From: Rhynochetos jubatus
Lineage: Eukaryota > Chordata > Aves > Eurypygiformes > Rhynochetidae
Assembly (NCBI GenBank): GCA_027574665.1
Contig: CM050658.1
Coordinates: 23,138,317 to 23,202,316, forward strand
Direction: 5' to 3'
DNA: 64,000 bases
A model generated the notes under the pieces. The model was not told the DNA's origin. It was given only the letters and a program-made list of their open reading frames with translations, and ran no database searches. Shown one piece after another: positions 1 through 11,679 of this stretch. The position numbers and the translations under genes were made by a program. Position 1 is the first letter of the stretch. Each line of letters starts with the position of its first letter.

Positions 1-3000
1 GGGGGTGGGGGGCAAAGCTGACAACCAAGCTGTTTATACAGGCAAATAGTAATCTGAGAGACCCTAACTGTTATTTTTATAGGAAAAATATCCATTGCTG
101 ACTAAAAACTCCCACAAATTTACCTTACCACCTGTGACTGTACTAATTCTGAAAACCTGAGGCACAGACCAAGCCTACCAAGTCTGTCCAGCTCCAGAGG
201 AGCGCGGTCAAGACAGGGTCCCAAACCAGGTCAGAGGAAACCACTGATGAGACAGGCTGCACCAGACACAGCTGGTTCTGGCTACTCTGCACCAGCCCCA
301 CCTCAGCCCCCCAGGGAGGCCAGTGGTGCCTCCAGCAGCTGACCAAGGCTGGCCCACCACAGGAATGTAACTATCGATTGCTGGTTTTGCTTTTATTATT
401 ATGCTTTTATTTTACGGAATGTGTTCTCAAAGTAACACTGGGAAAACCCACAGATCCACTGGAGATGCTGTGGCTCTGGGAATACGAAGGAAAGGATAAA
501 ATGCTGCTTTTTGTTCTCCCGCAAGCACATGCTGCCCCTCCCTGACACATTACCTGACTTGTCCCAGTGATAAAACACGCAAGCTCAAAGCAAAAATAAA
601 CATTTGTAAATGGACTACCGAAAATGTCCCAGGTCAGATTACAGTATTTTCATTTTCAGGCACATTTTGAAATATTTTCCATGAATATATGTAGCTCTAG
701 TCTGAAGCCTCTGACTTCTTTTTCCTGCTATTTATGTCACTAAGGTGTCCCAAAGCTTGGACAGGAAGCTGCTTCGAATTTTCAGCTGCTTGTTACCGAG
801 TAGTTGATATACATTTGCAATACTAATTTTATCCACGTATGTTTTGAGCTTAATACACAGCTGTTGATGCATTTATCTAATTTATCTTACATGCTCTCCT
901 TTTACCCCTGATCTAGCTAGAAGCAGTTATTTCATCTAATACTTCACCTAACAGTGTTTGCCACTCTGCTTCAGAGGCAAGTAAAAGATACTTTATGCCA
1001 ATCAGACAAAATGATTTTCACCTTAAAGAGCAAAACCAAGCATCCCCCTGTCCTCCACCACACGGGTGTGTACCTCTGCTACAATACGTAGAGCCATTCA
1101 TTTCAGTAACTACCTTGCTCAATTTCCCCAAGCTTGTCCACTTCTTACAGAAGTCAAACTTGTTTCTATCATTTCACTGAGGCTACTCCCTTTTGCCATA
1201 ACTGAACTAGTGTATGTTTTAACATATGCTAAATCTCAGGGGTTTCTCTTCTGCAATCAGCTTTTTTTGGAAAGCCCTTGCTCTTCACCAAAACGAAGCC
1301 TCAGCTAAAAATCAGTTCAGTAGCTGCTGAATTAATTTACTGGCTCTCATGACCAAAAAAAACCAAAAAAGCAATTATTAACCATTACTGGCAGCAAAGT
1401 AGAATTGTGGAAATGACATTATATATTATGATGTACATATGTGTCTATTATTGCTCACAATAAATTCTTTTTCTAATTGTACACTAATATTACTATTAAA
1501 AGTATCCTTTGTTTTCTGCTCAGAACATAAACCTTAAGCCAAGACACTGCTTCCTAGTAAGTTTTTCTCAAGAACTCTGCTAAAAGAAGGCTCTAAATTA
1601 CTATTTATACCTCCTCCCCGCTACGCAAAACAACTTCCTTTGAAAGGAATCCTACCAAACCCGTATTCTCTGGGCCCTTTCTGGAATCTGTTCTGTGCTG
1701 GGTTTGCCCAGTTCCCTGATGGACAACCTAGTCTAACTCCCTCGCACTGTATGTGACTCTGGAAAAAGGATCATCTCTTCACAGTAACCCGAACTCTCAG
1801 TTAACAAATTGTCATACTTTAGGTATTAAAAATCAAGGCACTCGCGATGCCCATAAATGAGTACAAACAGGTATTTGTCAATCACTGTCTTTTTTTTTCC
1901 CTGGTGACCTTTCCAAGGATTTTGCTTGTTTGCTTGTAAAGAAAAGCAGAGGTATGTGAATATGCTGAATACATGATTTTTCCTGTGCACATACGTATAT
2001 TTGATACTTTTTCATTGCAATTATATGAATCCATTTCTTTCACTGTAGCGAATAAAATTAAGCACGAGAGAACCAGCGTACTTCGGACAAAGCCAGGTGA
2101 GGCAGTAATATCCTCCCTTCAGAAATGAGTTGGCAGAGTTGAACTTCTCTTTGTGCTTAAAAGAGTAGGAATGTTTTGTGAAGGTTTTTTGTGACACTTG
2201 ACAATGCCAAGGACGGGAGCAAGAAAGTTTCCAGGTTGAGAGGGCACGTGCCCCAGTGCGGATCTCAGGATCACGTGTGCCTTGTCACCAGTGCACACAA
2301 GCAAGTGCACACTAGCAGGCAGAGTGGACAATACGCCCTTGTGCCTGCCTCAGTCCCCACTTAAAGCGCTTACTTTACAACAGGCTCAGCAGACCCCATT
2401 GGCAGGGTTGCCTATTCATCGGGATGCGTGTATGGCTTGTTACACTGTTTTCCCTTAACACGTTGAGAAAGCTTGGACTTACCACTCCAGAAACTACAGA
2501 GTAGTGTGTTTATTTCCAGTTCAAGGTTGTTTGTGACATAGAATGATACCTGCTAAAGAGCCAGAGGATCTGCAAAACACTAATTAGCCAGGAACATTTC
2601 AGAAGACCTGCAGTTAACAGCATCTGTGCTGCTTCTATCCACTTGCACGTGATGCTTGAACTTCAAAACAAAAGATGTATTAAAAACTACAAAAGCTTAA
2701 AAAAGACTCAGTAACTACCGGTCCCACTAAAATAACTCTTTGCCTACTTATTTTTCGTTAGAATATTTTGCATTTTAGAAGTGAAATCTATAGAAATATT
2801 ACTATGATGCTTGACAACAGATCCAATATATCTGAAAATTGCCTTCCAAGTTTTCATGGAATCCAACTGCATTGGCAAAAATTTGTGACAAAGAATTTCC
2901 TATCTAGATACACCCTACTCAAATCTGTTACCAGCTATTGCTTTTATGTCCAAGTAAGAGATATATGTACTCTGAACACAAGGCACAATTTTTTTTAGTT

Positions 3001-6000
3001 TTCATGTGAGATATCCTGAAGTCAGTTTATTCAGGTAGCATTGCTATTTTAATTAATTCTTAATTATCCTCTTCTAACAGCTGAAGTGTTTTCAAACATC
3101 CACATGTACCATGAAATACAAATTCACAACCAGTACGTATCGTTTCAGCACAGCTCTAAAAGTGATGCACGTTTAAGCCACTAAGTAGCACTGCTGGTTT
3201 TATGGTGTGCTTTTGTTTGTTTGTTTGGTATCTTAACACATCTTTTAATATCATTATACATTTCATTATCAGAAAGTCCATAGTCTCTGGCAGGAAAATC
3301 AAAACATTCTAGTAATAATTTTTAATAGCTAAAGGCCACTCCATACTAAGTATTTACGTGACAAGTTTGTTAAGAAAAAGTATTCTGCAAAATTAAACCA
3401 CAAAAATTCCATTAAGCAGCATTTTGTACCATCCTATGGACTCAATTACTCCTGGAACACAGAACGCGAGGTTAATGTTAGGTTTACTCAATTTTATATG
3501 TAGAATTATTTGAACAGCTCGAAATCATCCCACAGCCCTTGGACCACATGACCAGAACAGCACTTAGAAAACATAATAGGTGGCTATTATTTTCAGTGCT
3601 GAAAACACATTTTGAACTGTGAAGAATTAGAATGGCTTGGTGATTTTTTTTTTTTAAATCTGATCGTATAATCCCACAACTTCAGCCACATGTCACTAGT
3701 TCTCTTCTGCTTCCTCCATCCATCTTTTTATGTCATATATAGTCTTGAAACACGTGGCGAGAAGTACTCTATCAACTGAGGGCTTGTCTGCTTTTTCAGC
3801 AAGAACAAATTCCCTTGCAAATATCATCCTAAACTCTCCTTGACTGCCCATAATTAGAATTATTACCCCAAATGAGAATTCTTAGGATGAGAAGCAACTC
3901 AGAGACATACTAGACATTCACAGCTGTGCATCCCAGCCAAAATTATTGCTTTAAAAATTAAACAAAGCATTCTCGAGGACTTTTTGTTGACTTGCAAACT
4001 TAAAGATTGTACTTGAGGTTAAATGTCTGATTTTGTCCCCTCTCTTAATGATTAAGAAAAAAACTTCAGAGCCTACAATATGCTTGGGATCGCCCCCTGT
4101 AACTGTGGAAATATTTACCCCAGACACGTCACTGGAGAATACCCTAACTGTCTTAAAGTTAAAAACCTCAAAATATGCCATGAGTGGAGAACAAGTATAG
4201 AAATCTATAAAGTTCAGACTTGAGCATGATGGAACATCAGATCAAAACACACAGGAAAAATCCAAGATGGAACTATTTCAGATGCAGAAAGTCTAAGCAG
4301 CAGCAGTAGGAATACCTGGAACACAGCCTAGAAACAGTTTTGGACAAGGACTAAGTGCAGTATTTTGGCCTGAGTCACTCTTCTGGGCTTCCTGATATCA
4401 GGTCACAGCTGCTGTCCTCTTTAATAAAATAATACATAGTTAATAAATCACACTATAGTAGGCATTTGGAAAGCAATTAAGTTTCTTCAAGATTGGGCTA
4501 CATTTTTAACTGTTAATTTTAATTTGATATATATACTTCCCTTATTATTGCTTAATATAAGTATAAAATATTTGTTCAGATTCATTCCTTCATCCTTTGG
4601 ACAATGGAGCTGTAAATGCAAAAGCCTGGAAAAATTCTGCTGCATGCACCTTTAGTATTTGGGAACGATACATATACAATAGCAAATCAGTATCAGCAGC
4701 ACAATGAATAAGTAACAAGCGGAATGTAATTAATGCCTGCACATCTTCTAGTCTCTAAGTAAAGCCGTATCTGTCACCATAAGATGTTTTACAAACATTA
4801 GCAAACTAATGGGGAATGTAATACATCATTTGAGAAGAGATAAAAGAAAGCAGTGCCTGCTATAGCTCAGGATATCACGATTCACTAGATACTGCTGATG
4901 GTTTTATTCTTTAATACATATTTCTGCCCTAACCCAGAATTACAAAGTCACTTTCCTAAGAATTAACTAATCCAGGGCATCTTCTCAGAAAAGCATTTGA
5001 TTGGGCTACAAACAGAAGAAGTTCAGAAGTATTTCCTACATCCTTTGTTCATATTAATCATGCATTTTATTACAAGCTTTAAACTCTGTTGACTTCAGCT
5101 GCTGTTCAGTGGATCTTGTATAACACAGACATTACCATTATTTGTTTCATCTTTTCTATATAAATATAAGCTGGCATTTCATTATTATTTCATTTACTTT
5201 GAAGGCATTTTAAATATTTTGTCCTTAATTGTTTTAATAAATATCCAGTTTAATAAGTATTTTAGATGGAGAAAAAAAAATTGCAAATTCATGGTCATTT
5301 AATTATTTTGGCAACTAGGCCCATGGCAGATTTCACAATAAGGGTCTGAGACTCAGCTTTAGAAACAAGACTAGTTAGAATATTTGCTCCAGATTTATCA
5401 GCTAGATGTTCAGTGGATCAATTATATTAATTAAACAGACAAGACTGAAGACCACTACTGCCAATAAATAGGTCAATGTGTTGCTAAAACACCAATGAAA
5501 CCTCTCTCCCCAGGGTAAATACAAACAAAAATCTCACTGGATATTTCATGGATGCATTGCTGACTGAAGCAGTAAACAAGCACCGTATAATTTATGTTCA
5601 GCTTATAGGAGAACCTGAGTAGATGATAAAGAAATCACAGCCAAGTTCCTGAGTCATGGGTGTTTATGGCTGTGGTAATCCCACTCCTTGGAAATCCTAG
5701 GGAGCACCTGGCTGCAGAACTGTTGCAATCTAGCTGCATTTGGGAAGTGACAGTGGTGGAATTTGCAAAGCAAGAACATACAGAGCTGTGCCATGAGGTT
5801 TGGTTGTAGTTTTTTCCCTTCCCCTTTTTAATCAACTTGAATACTACAACACTACTGCAACTACATAGATGATCCCAACATGACCAAGCAGGATATGTAT
5901 GAGCACCCATGGTGTCAAGAACAGGATGAGGTGGCTGTACTGAAGTACCTGTATATACATGAGGCACAGACTGTGTCAGCCTATTAAGTGGCAAGAAAGA

Positions 6001-7178
6001 TTGCCAACCCACCTGCCAATCATCTGCATTGGCATGTTGGTGGGCTGTGGCAGCTCGTAGCATGACTCTTGACAGAGTGCATAAGGAGATAATAACCAAT
6101 GGCTACAAACACAGGAACTACAAAGGAGGCCTGCCCTGGCTGGGGGTCAAGGCTGAACCTCGATCTTTCCACACTGTAAAGCAGTCTGTGACAAACTCTG
6201 ATACTGGGGCTCCTATGCCAGAGGTAACACATTATCTTTGACATCTAAGTCATGCATTTTAGTTTTTAAAATGTTTTTTCAACTTAGATGATGGTCACAG
6301 GAGGATTTTTTTATAACATTCAGTAGTTCTGAGAAGGTGAATACCAGTTTGAGGCTGTTTGGTTTTCTAGGGTTCATCAACTCAATGATTTCAAATAAGA
6401 ATGTTTCAGTGACGCGATCGATGTGGAAGAAATGGGGGAAGAGAACACTTCACGGCAAGCCTACACTTAAAGTTACAGCTTATAGGAGATGAATGCATTA
6501 TCCAAAAGGGATTTCCTGGGAGAAGAAACCCTGTCAACCAATATACAACATGTACATAGAACCAATGCATCAGGCAAGAAAACTTCCAGAGCAAACGCCC
6601 ATGAAAAACCATCCATAACATTCTCCTTATCTGTTATCTGCAGAAAAGCAGGGGAGTCGGATATTTCAACTTCACAGCTATATGTGCAGAATTATGGCAA
6701 ATTTTGTGACAGTTTCAAGACAATGGAAGCTTAAAAAATCCACATGTAATGCCCTAAATATTCGAAAGCACCAATATTCAAGGTATGTTGTTATTCTTTA
6801 TGCTCTCTTGAAGCCTAGGTGATTTGAGATGGGTGAAGATTAACACAAGAATCCAAATAACATGCTTCACAGTATGCTCTGTTCAGCAGCTTGAATAATA
6901 AACCCACAGCACCCTGGTTTGAAACCTTTCCTATAAGAGACAATCCCACATCCCTGGAATATCCCACAGTTTCCTCCTTTTCCTCCCCATGCAGAATTCA
7001 CTTTTCTCTTTAATATATGCCTAAAGTTTGCATGGCAAAGAACTAATTTAGTACTTCTAAAGGGAGTGGAGAGACAATTAAAGCTACAGATAATACAGGA
7101 GTGCAAATCAAAAGGCCATCGGGTCTCAAAACTTTCTCTCCACAAGCATTTCACTAGTACACACTAATATGTTTTTTC

Positions 7179-7193
7179 TTTTTTTTTTTTTTT
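7179..7193. repeat. T15 homopolymer
   Basis: An uninterrupted run of 15 T follows a short T-rich lead-in. There is no recognisable retrotransposed body on either side, so it is best read as a simple repeat rather than a retrocopy tail. Confidence 0.9.
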
Positions 7194-7844
7194 CCTTCAT
7201 AACATGTTTCTGGCTGCAAGTCAGGTCAAATTACAGAGAACTGTGGACAGTGGTGACTGTTTCAATGTTCTGTTTTTTCCTCACTAAAACACCACTCTGG
7301 TACAGAATTCCTTTTGCTGCCCTTCTCTGTTTTCCCCCAGTTGTGTTCAGTTGTATAATGCAAATTATGATTTTGACTAGGTAAACCACAACTCCCAGCA
7401 CCACCTTGAAACGTGATTCATTTTCCCACAACTCTTCAGTTTATAATAAGCTTAGTCCTAAAGACAGTGTGCAGTTGTCAGAACTGCATAGTAGTGCCCA
7501 AAGCACTCGGAGAAAAAAAATCCCAAGATGGAATTGTCCAATTTTTTTTTTCTTCATGTGTGTACTGTTCTCTGATGCTTCCAATATGTCTACAGGCAGG
7601 GATTAGAAACTATTTCAGTACCAGTATTTACAGTATTACAGTAAACATATATTTACAGTATAAGTGAATAAAAAATCAAGTATCCATCCTCTCAAGATTC
7701 TTCTGCAACAGCCTTAATGAATAAAATACTTGTACATGTGGAGTTCAGAGTATAAAAGATAACTGTATTCAAGTTCACACACAGAAAACTCCTTTGCTTA
7801 CAAGGACTACAGAATACGTACTCATTGACACAAAAAAATCCCTC

Positions 7845-8020
7845 TTGAGTACCATTTGCCAGTTCTTTTTTCTGGCAGCAGACGTCGTGGCCTTGGCCAG
7901 CGTTCCTCAATGCAGCAGAGGCATCAGGCTGGTGAAACAGCTGCTCTCGCAGGCAGCCAGAGCAGCAATAGCTGGCCAGCTTCTCCTCTGAGAGGCTTTT
8001 GGAAGCCAGCCACCGTCTAA
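7845..8020 (-). other. Weak exon-like open stretch, function unknown
   Basis: On the minus strand this patch is clearly richer in G+C than its surroundings and stays open in one frame from about 8024 down to 7692 (110 codons). The translated start reads LRRWLASKSLSEEKLAS and later has several cysteines (YCCSGC, DVCCQ). A possible splice acceptor (ctctcaaacag) lies just upstream at about 8024-8034, and a possible donor (aaatg/gtactc) at about 7846-7852. I do not recognise any family. A chance open frame is at least as likely as an exon, so this is recorded only as a candidate. Confidence 0.12.
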
Positions 8021-8749
8021 GCACGCCTGTTTGAGAGCAGCTATATTGGATCCTAATGACCTTGGGAATATGTGTTGGTGAAGTCCGGCTCTACTAGAAA
8101 AATCCTAAAATCTGATTTTTTAAAAACACAATCCATTGCATCTCTAACTGTTCATACTTCAATCTGCATCCAAAGAAATGGGTCATTTTTACAGGACAGC
8201 TTCAACAGACTTGTGCATTTCCAGTTGAAATCTGATATATTGAGCAGTTCAACCTATGGCAACATCTTTGGAAGTCTGAAGGAACAGTCATGGAACATTT
8301 TTTCATAGTTATTTTACATACAGAAATGATTTGAGACAATTTCAGAAATTCTGATACTACCATTCAAAATGTTGAATACGGAAGAAATCCTGTTTATCTC
8401 ATTACAATTGTCCTCCGCATATAATGGCTACCAACTCATCTTTAGTAGTACAAATAATATAATAAGGAATGAGATGCTGCACTTCTTGTAGCTACTAATT
8501 AGCTAGACCAGATAAACAGAAAATATCCAAATTACTTTTTTTCTCCCAATTTTTATTTTCTTTTTCATTACAGGTAAAATATTAGCCACACTAAGTTACA
8601 TCAAATGAAGACGTATTTTCCCCTATGTGTTTCAGTATATTTCAAAAATGGTGTCTTTACAGCAATAGGTTAATATTTCAAAAGTAAAGTGTTCTTTAGA
8701 CTCTAGATAGATGATGTGGTGGCATTCTCAACAATGAGTTTCATTTGCA

Positions 8750-8999
8750 TGAAAGAAGGTAGATTGAGATTGGATATCAGGAAGAAGTTCTTCCCGGAGA
8801 GGGTGGGGAGGCACTGGGACAGGTTGCCCAGAGAAGCTGTGGATGCCCCATCCCTGGAAGGGTCCAAGGCCAGGCTGGATGAGGCTTGGAGCAACCTGGG
8901 CTACGGAAGGTGTCCCTGCCCATGGCAGGGGGTTGGAACTAGGTGATCTTTAAGATCTCTTCCAACTCAAACCATTGTGTGATTCTACAATTCTATGAA
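8750..8999 (+). mobile_element. CR1 LINE, 5'-truncated copy (3' end only)
   Basis: This is the last ~250 bp of a CR1 non-LTR retrotransposon. The visible landmarks, in order, are the GATTGGATATCAGGAAGAAG block, TTGCCCAGAGAAGCTGTGG, the CCATCCCTGGAAG box, GCCAGGCTGGATGAGGC, CCATGGCAGGGGGTTGGAAC, and a tail ending GATTCTACAATTCTATGA. Translated, it gives the C-terminal end of the CR1 reverse-transcriptase polyprotein ([20 protein letters not shown], then a proline-serine-leucine box), so the frame was still open at insertion or has decayed little. Severe 5' truncation is usual for CR1. It uses the 'ctttaagatc' 3' variant shared with the copy at 11.26-11.68 kb. Confidence 0.95.
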
Positions 9000-9690
9000 T
9001 TTATGAAGAGATATAAAGTACTTACTGTATTTTGAGTTTTGTATACACACCATAACTGTATATTTTCCTTTAGCTTTTTCACAGTTTTAAGGCATAATTA
9101 ATAACACAATTAGAATATATTACTATGAAGATGTTCATTCAGCTCTTCCTGAAATTCAAAATAGGAAGACTTTCAAATCAATTTTTTATATATAATATGC
9201 AATTCTATGGGAGTATAAGCCACAGAAACATCATAATGAATTCTAACCATAAGCCTCTTGAACATAAGCTTGTCTAAAACGATTAGCCTCTTTCCTATGC
9301 AAATGTCTGGAAACAGAACAGCACATTACAAAACAAACTTCTTGTATTTTCGTGCAGCCATTGCGGATTGCTAGTAAACACCCTTAACAGTAACCACACC
9401 ACTGAGATATGTTTCAGTTTGAGGGTTTGAAAATCCAAGCACACAATATCACAACGGCATTTAACTTTACCTTTAAGACTTTACAAAAATGAGTAATTAT
9501 AATGCAAGATTCTTGCACTTGGTTTCTGACATGGGCTGTAAGAATAAAGGTCATGACGAAGCAGCGATTCTTGAGGAGATCCTAAGTGCACTTGACCACC
9601 ACGCTTGGCCAGGCCTGTTTTGTCCAGTAAACCACACCTATCACAGACCACCAACAGATACGTAGGGAAGTGTACAAAAAGAAAGGAAAT
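9000..9690. other. Anonymous AT-rich spacer between CR1 copies
   Basis: About 690 bp separate two plus-strand CR1 copies. No gene, RNA or repeat family was recognised in it. Confidence 0.6.
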
Positions 9691-10077
9691 TTGGTTTGTT
9701 TAAGCCTGGAGGCGACAGCAGCTGAGGGAGGTAACCTCAGCTTTCTGGTACCTGAGGGGAGGTTACTGAGGATGAGGGAGCCAAGCTCTTCACTGAGGTG
9801 CATAGCTGTCAGACTGAAACAGGGAAGGTCCTGGCTAAACAAGGCAAATTTCCCACCCCTCACCCCCCCCCCCCCCCCCCCTCCCCCCAAGGATAAACAA
9901 GCACTTGAACAGAGACCCAGAGAAGTCATGAAATCTGCAACTTTGGAGGTTTTCAAGATCTGACTGGACAAACCCTGAGGAAACTGGTCTGATTGCAGTG
10001 CTGACCCTGCTCTGAGCAGGAGGTTGGAGATGATGACCTCCAAGATCACTTAAATTTGAACAATTCTGTGACTCAAT
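9691..10077 (+). mobile_element. CR1 LINE, diverged copy with internal C19 tract
   Basis: A worn CR1 copy of a different subfamily from its neighbours. Its start matches the CR1 stretch that runs from 'tttgtttaagcctgga' through 'gctgagggaggtaacctcag' and 'ctggtacctgaggggagg'. The second half carries the 'gacccagagaagtc' and 'ggaggttttcaagatctgac' boxes, a bent version of the promoter-distal GCAGGAGGTTGGA / GATGACCTCC motif (10014-10042), and a decayed tail 'caattctgtgactcaat'. A run of 19 C (9863-9881) interrupts the middle. Overall divergence from typical CR1 suggests it is older than the 8.75 kb and 11.26 kb copies. Confidence 0.85.
9863..9881. repeat. C19 homopolymer inside CR1 copy
   Basis: Nineteen uninterrupted C, with further C-rich sequence on both sides (cacccctca before, tcccccc after). 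On the minus strand this is a G-run able in principle to form a G-quadruplex. It lies inside the diverged CR1 copy. Confidence 0.9.
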
Positions 10078-11257
10078 CACACCCTGATACTTCCTCAGTT
10101 TCCAAGAACTTACAGTTCAATAACTCCCTAGCCACAGGAACGTCTGAGAGGTTAATAAGCCTGGGTATATGTTTCTTCCAAAACTGACTTCTGAATCTGT
10201 ATAAACTCAGAATCAACTACGTTCTGTGCCAGAGCACTACAAAGTTTTATTATGCTTTACAGGGGAAAAAAAAAAAAAAACCAAAAACCTTCTATTTTCT
10301 TCATCAGCCTTCATTTTGTGCTCAGTTGAAGGATTACTCTTGCTCACTCTCTATAAAACTCTCAATGCTATTGAGTTTTGGCGTTCCCTTCCCCCATCCC
10401 ACCAGTAGCCCTCTGCAGGCTGAAGGGCAGGATAGTTAATCATTCTTTGTCCAGACACTATTCCTGGGATCATTTCTGATTCCTCTCTCCTTGTCTTTTA
10501 CCACTCCACTGCAGTACAACATCTACAGATCAAGATTGCCTTTTTTTAAGCAATGAAGTAAAGAAAATTGGCGGCAAGTGGCCAGAGCAGCTGACTTGCC
10601 CCATGCAGTTGCCTTCTGGTAAAAAATTAAAAAATTGTTTTTCACAGCAGGCACAACTTTACTTTCTTACAGGAGAGGGATCATTGAAGGCCTACTAATA
10701 AAGCTGACGGAAGGAACTTTGCCAAGCAGATTATTAGGGACGTAGTCGTCTTTGGAGGTTCTCCTTGCTTCTCTGGCCACACAGAACAGTGCTGAGGACC
10801 AGGGCAACATGCCACCTCCGCTACTCAAAAGGAAGACAGATGGTACTGGAGGCAGTGATCAAAGTTACAGTAGGTAAATCTGTTCTGTTTTCATAATTGT
10901 GGAGGCTGTTAATTTTGCTAGATGAATTTCAAAAAAGCATGCCTATTAATTCAGGTTTTGCAAGGCTCAGTGGTGTTTTTGTTCTTTTCAAAAAAACATT
11001 CAAAGATGTTTCCAGTATAAACAAATCTGAATATTTTTCTTGCTGGCACCAAAGTGAATTGGCTTCCGTTTTACTACAATGATAAACCGGGCATTTCTTG
11101 TAACATTTGCTCTAGGAAAATGCTAATTTTTAGGCTAACTTAAAATGCAACCAAAAATTAAAATCTAACTGCAAATATATCAGAAGAACACTAGTTTTCT
11201 GACAATATTAGAATTATGATGAACTATGCAGTTAGTTGCTAGACATCTGGGCCACTC
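10078..11257. other. Anonymous non-coding spacer
   Basis: About 1.2 kb with no recognised gene or repeat family, apart from an A15 run at 10266-10280. Confidence 0.6.
10266..10280. repeat. A15 homopolymer
   Basis: Fifteen consecutive A, followed by CCAAAAACC. No retrocopy body is recognisable upstream. Confidence 0.9.
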
Positions 11258-11679
11258 AGTCTCAGAGAGTTGGGCTTGTTCAGCCTGGAGAAGAGAAGGC
11301 TTTGGGGAGACCTTACTGCAGCCTTCCAGTACCTGAAGGGGCCTACAAGGAAGCTGGGGAGGGGGGGGGGGGGGGGGGGGGTGTGCTTTTTACAAGGGCC
11401 TGTAGTGACAGGACAAGGGGTAATGGGTTTAAATTGAAGGCGGGGAGATTTAGATTGGATATCAGGAAGAAATTCTTCCCAGAGAGGGTGGGGAGGCACT
11501 TGGACAGGTTGCCCAGAGAAGCTGTGGATGCTCCATCCCTGGAAGTGTCCAAGGCCAGGCTGGATGAGGCTCAGAGCAACCTGGTCTAGTGGAGGGTGTC
11601 CCTGCCCATGGCAGGGGGTTTGGAACCAGATGATCTTTAAGATCCCTTCCAACACAAACCATTCTGTGATTCTATGATT
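11258..11679 (+). mobile_element. CR1 LINE, 5'-truncated copy with internal G21 tract
   Basis: About 420 bp of CR1. It begins in the 'gagagttgggcttgttcagc' block, continues through 'ctggagaagagaaggc', 'gccttccagtacctgaaggg' and 'gcctacaaggaagctgggga', then a run of 21 G where related copies have only a few, then 'ctttttacaagggcctgtag', 'tgacaggacaagggg', the [15 protein letters not shown] coding block, GCCAGGCTGGATGAGGC, CCATGGCAGGGGGTTTGGAAC and a tail GATTCTATGATT. The coding end is essentially open ([16 protein letters not shown]). This copy shares the 'gatctttaagatccc' 3' variant with the 8.75 kb copy and lies in the same orientation. Confidence 0.96.
11361..11381. repeat. G21 homopolymer inside CR1 copy
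   Basis: Twenty-one uninterrupted G, directly after 'gctgggga'. In the minus-strand CR1 at 37.0-37.3 kb the matching position has only seven G (on the element's own strand). The tract therefore looks like an expansion of a G-rich seed that belongs to the element. Confidence 0.93.

Larger units (their letters stand above)
1..8749. other. AT-rich non-coding DNA, no recognised gene
   Basis: No protein family, RNA gene or well-preserved transposon could be recognised here. The reading frames present are short, rich in stop codons around them and have no codon-like or domain-like features; the longest (154 codons, minus strand, 5635-6099) resembles no family I know. The stretch opens with a short G-rich run (1-12) and contains a T15 tract. 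Intronic or intergenic DNA is the natural reading. A GC-richer patch at about 7.86-8.02 kb is listed separately. Confidence 0.6.

Noticed and set aside
5635..6099. 154-codon open frame on the minus strand
   Set aside because: The translation resembles no known family, shows no signal peptide or repeated pattern, and lies in anonymous DNA.
9582..10080. Open frames of 155 and 81 codons on the minus strand, and one of 97 codons on the plus strand
   Set aside because: They run through the diverged CR1 copy and its C19 tract, which encodes glycine or proline runs. They are shadows of the repeat, not genes.
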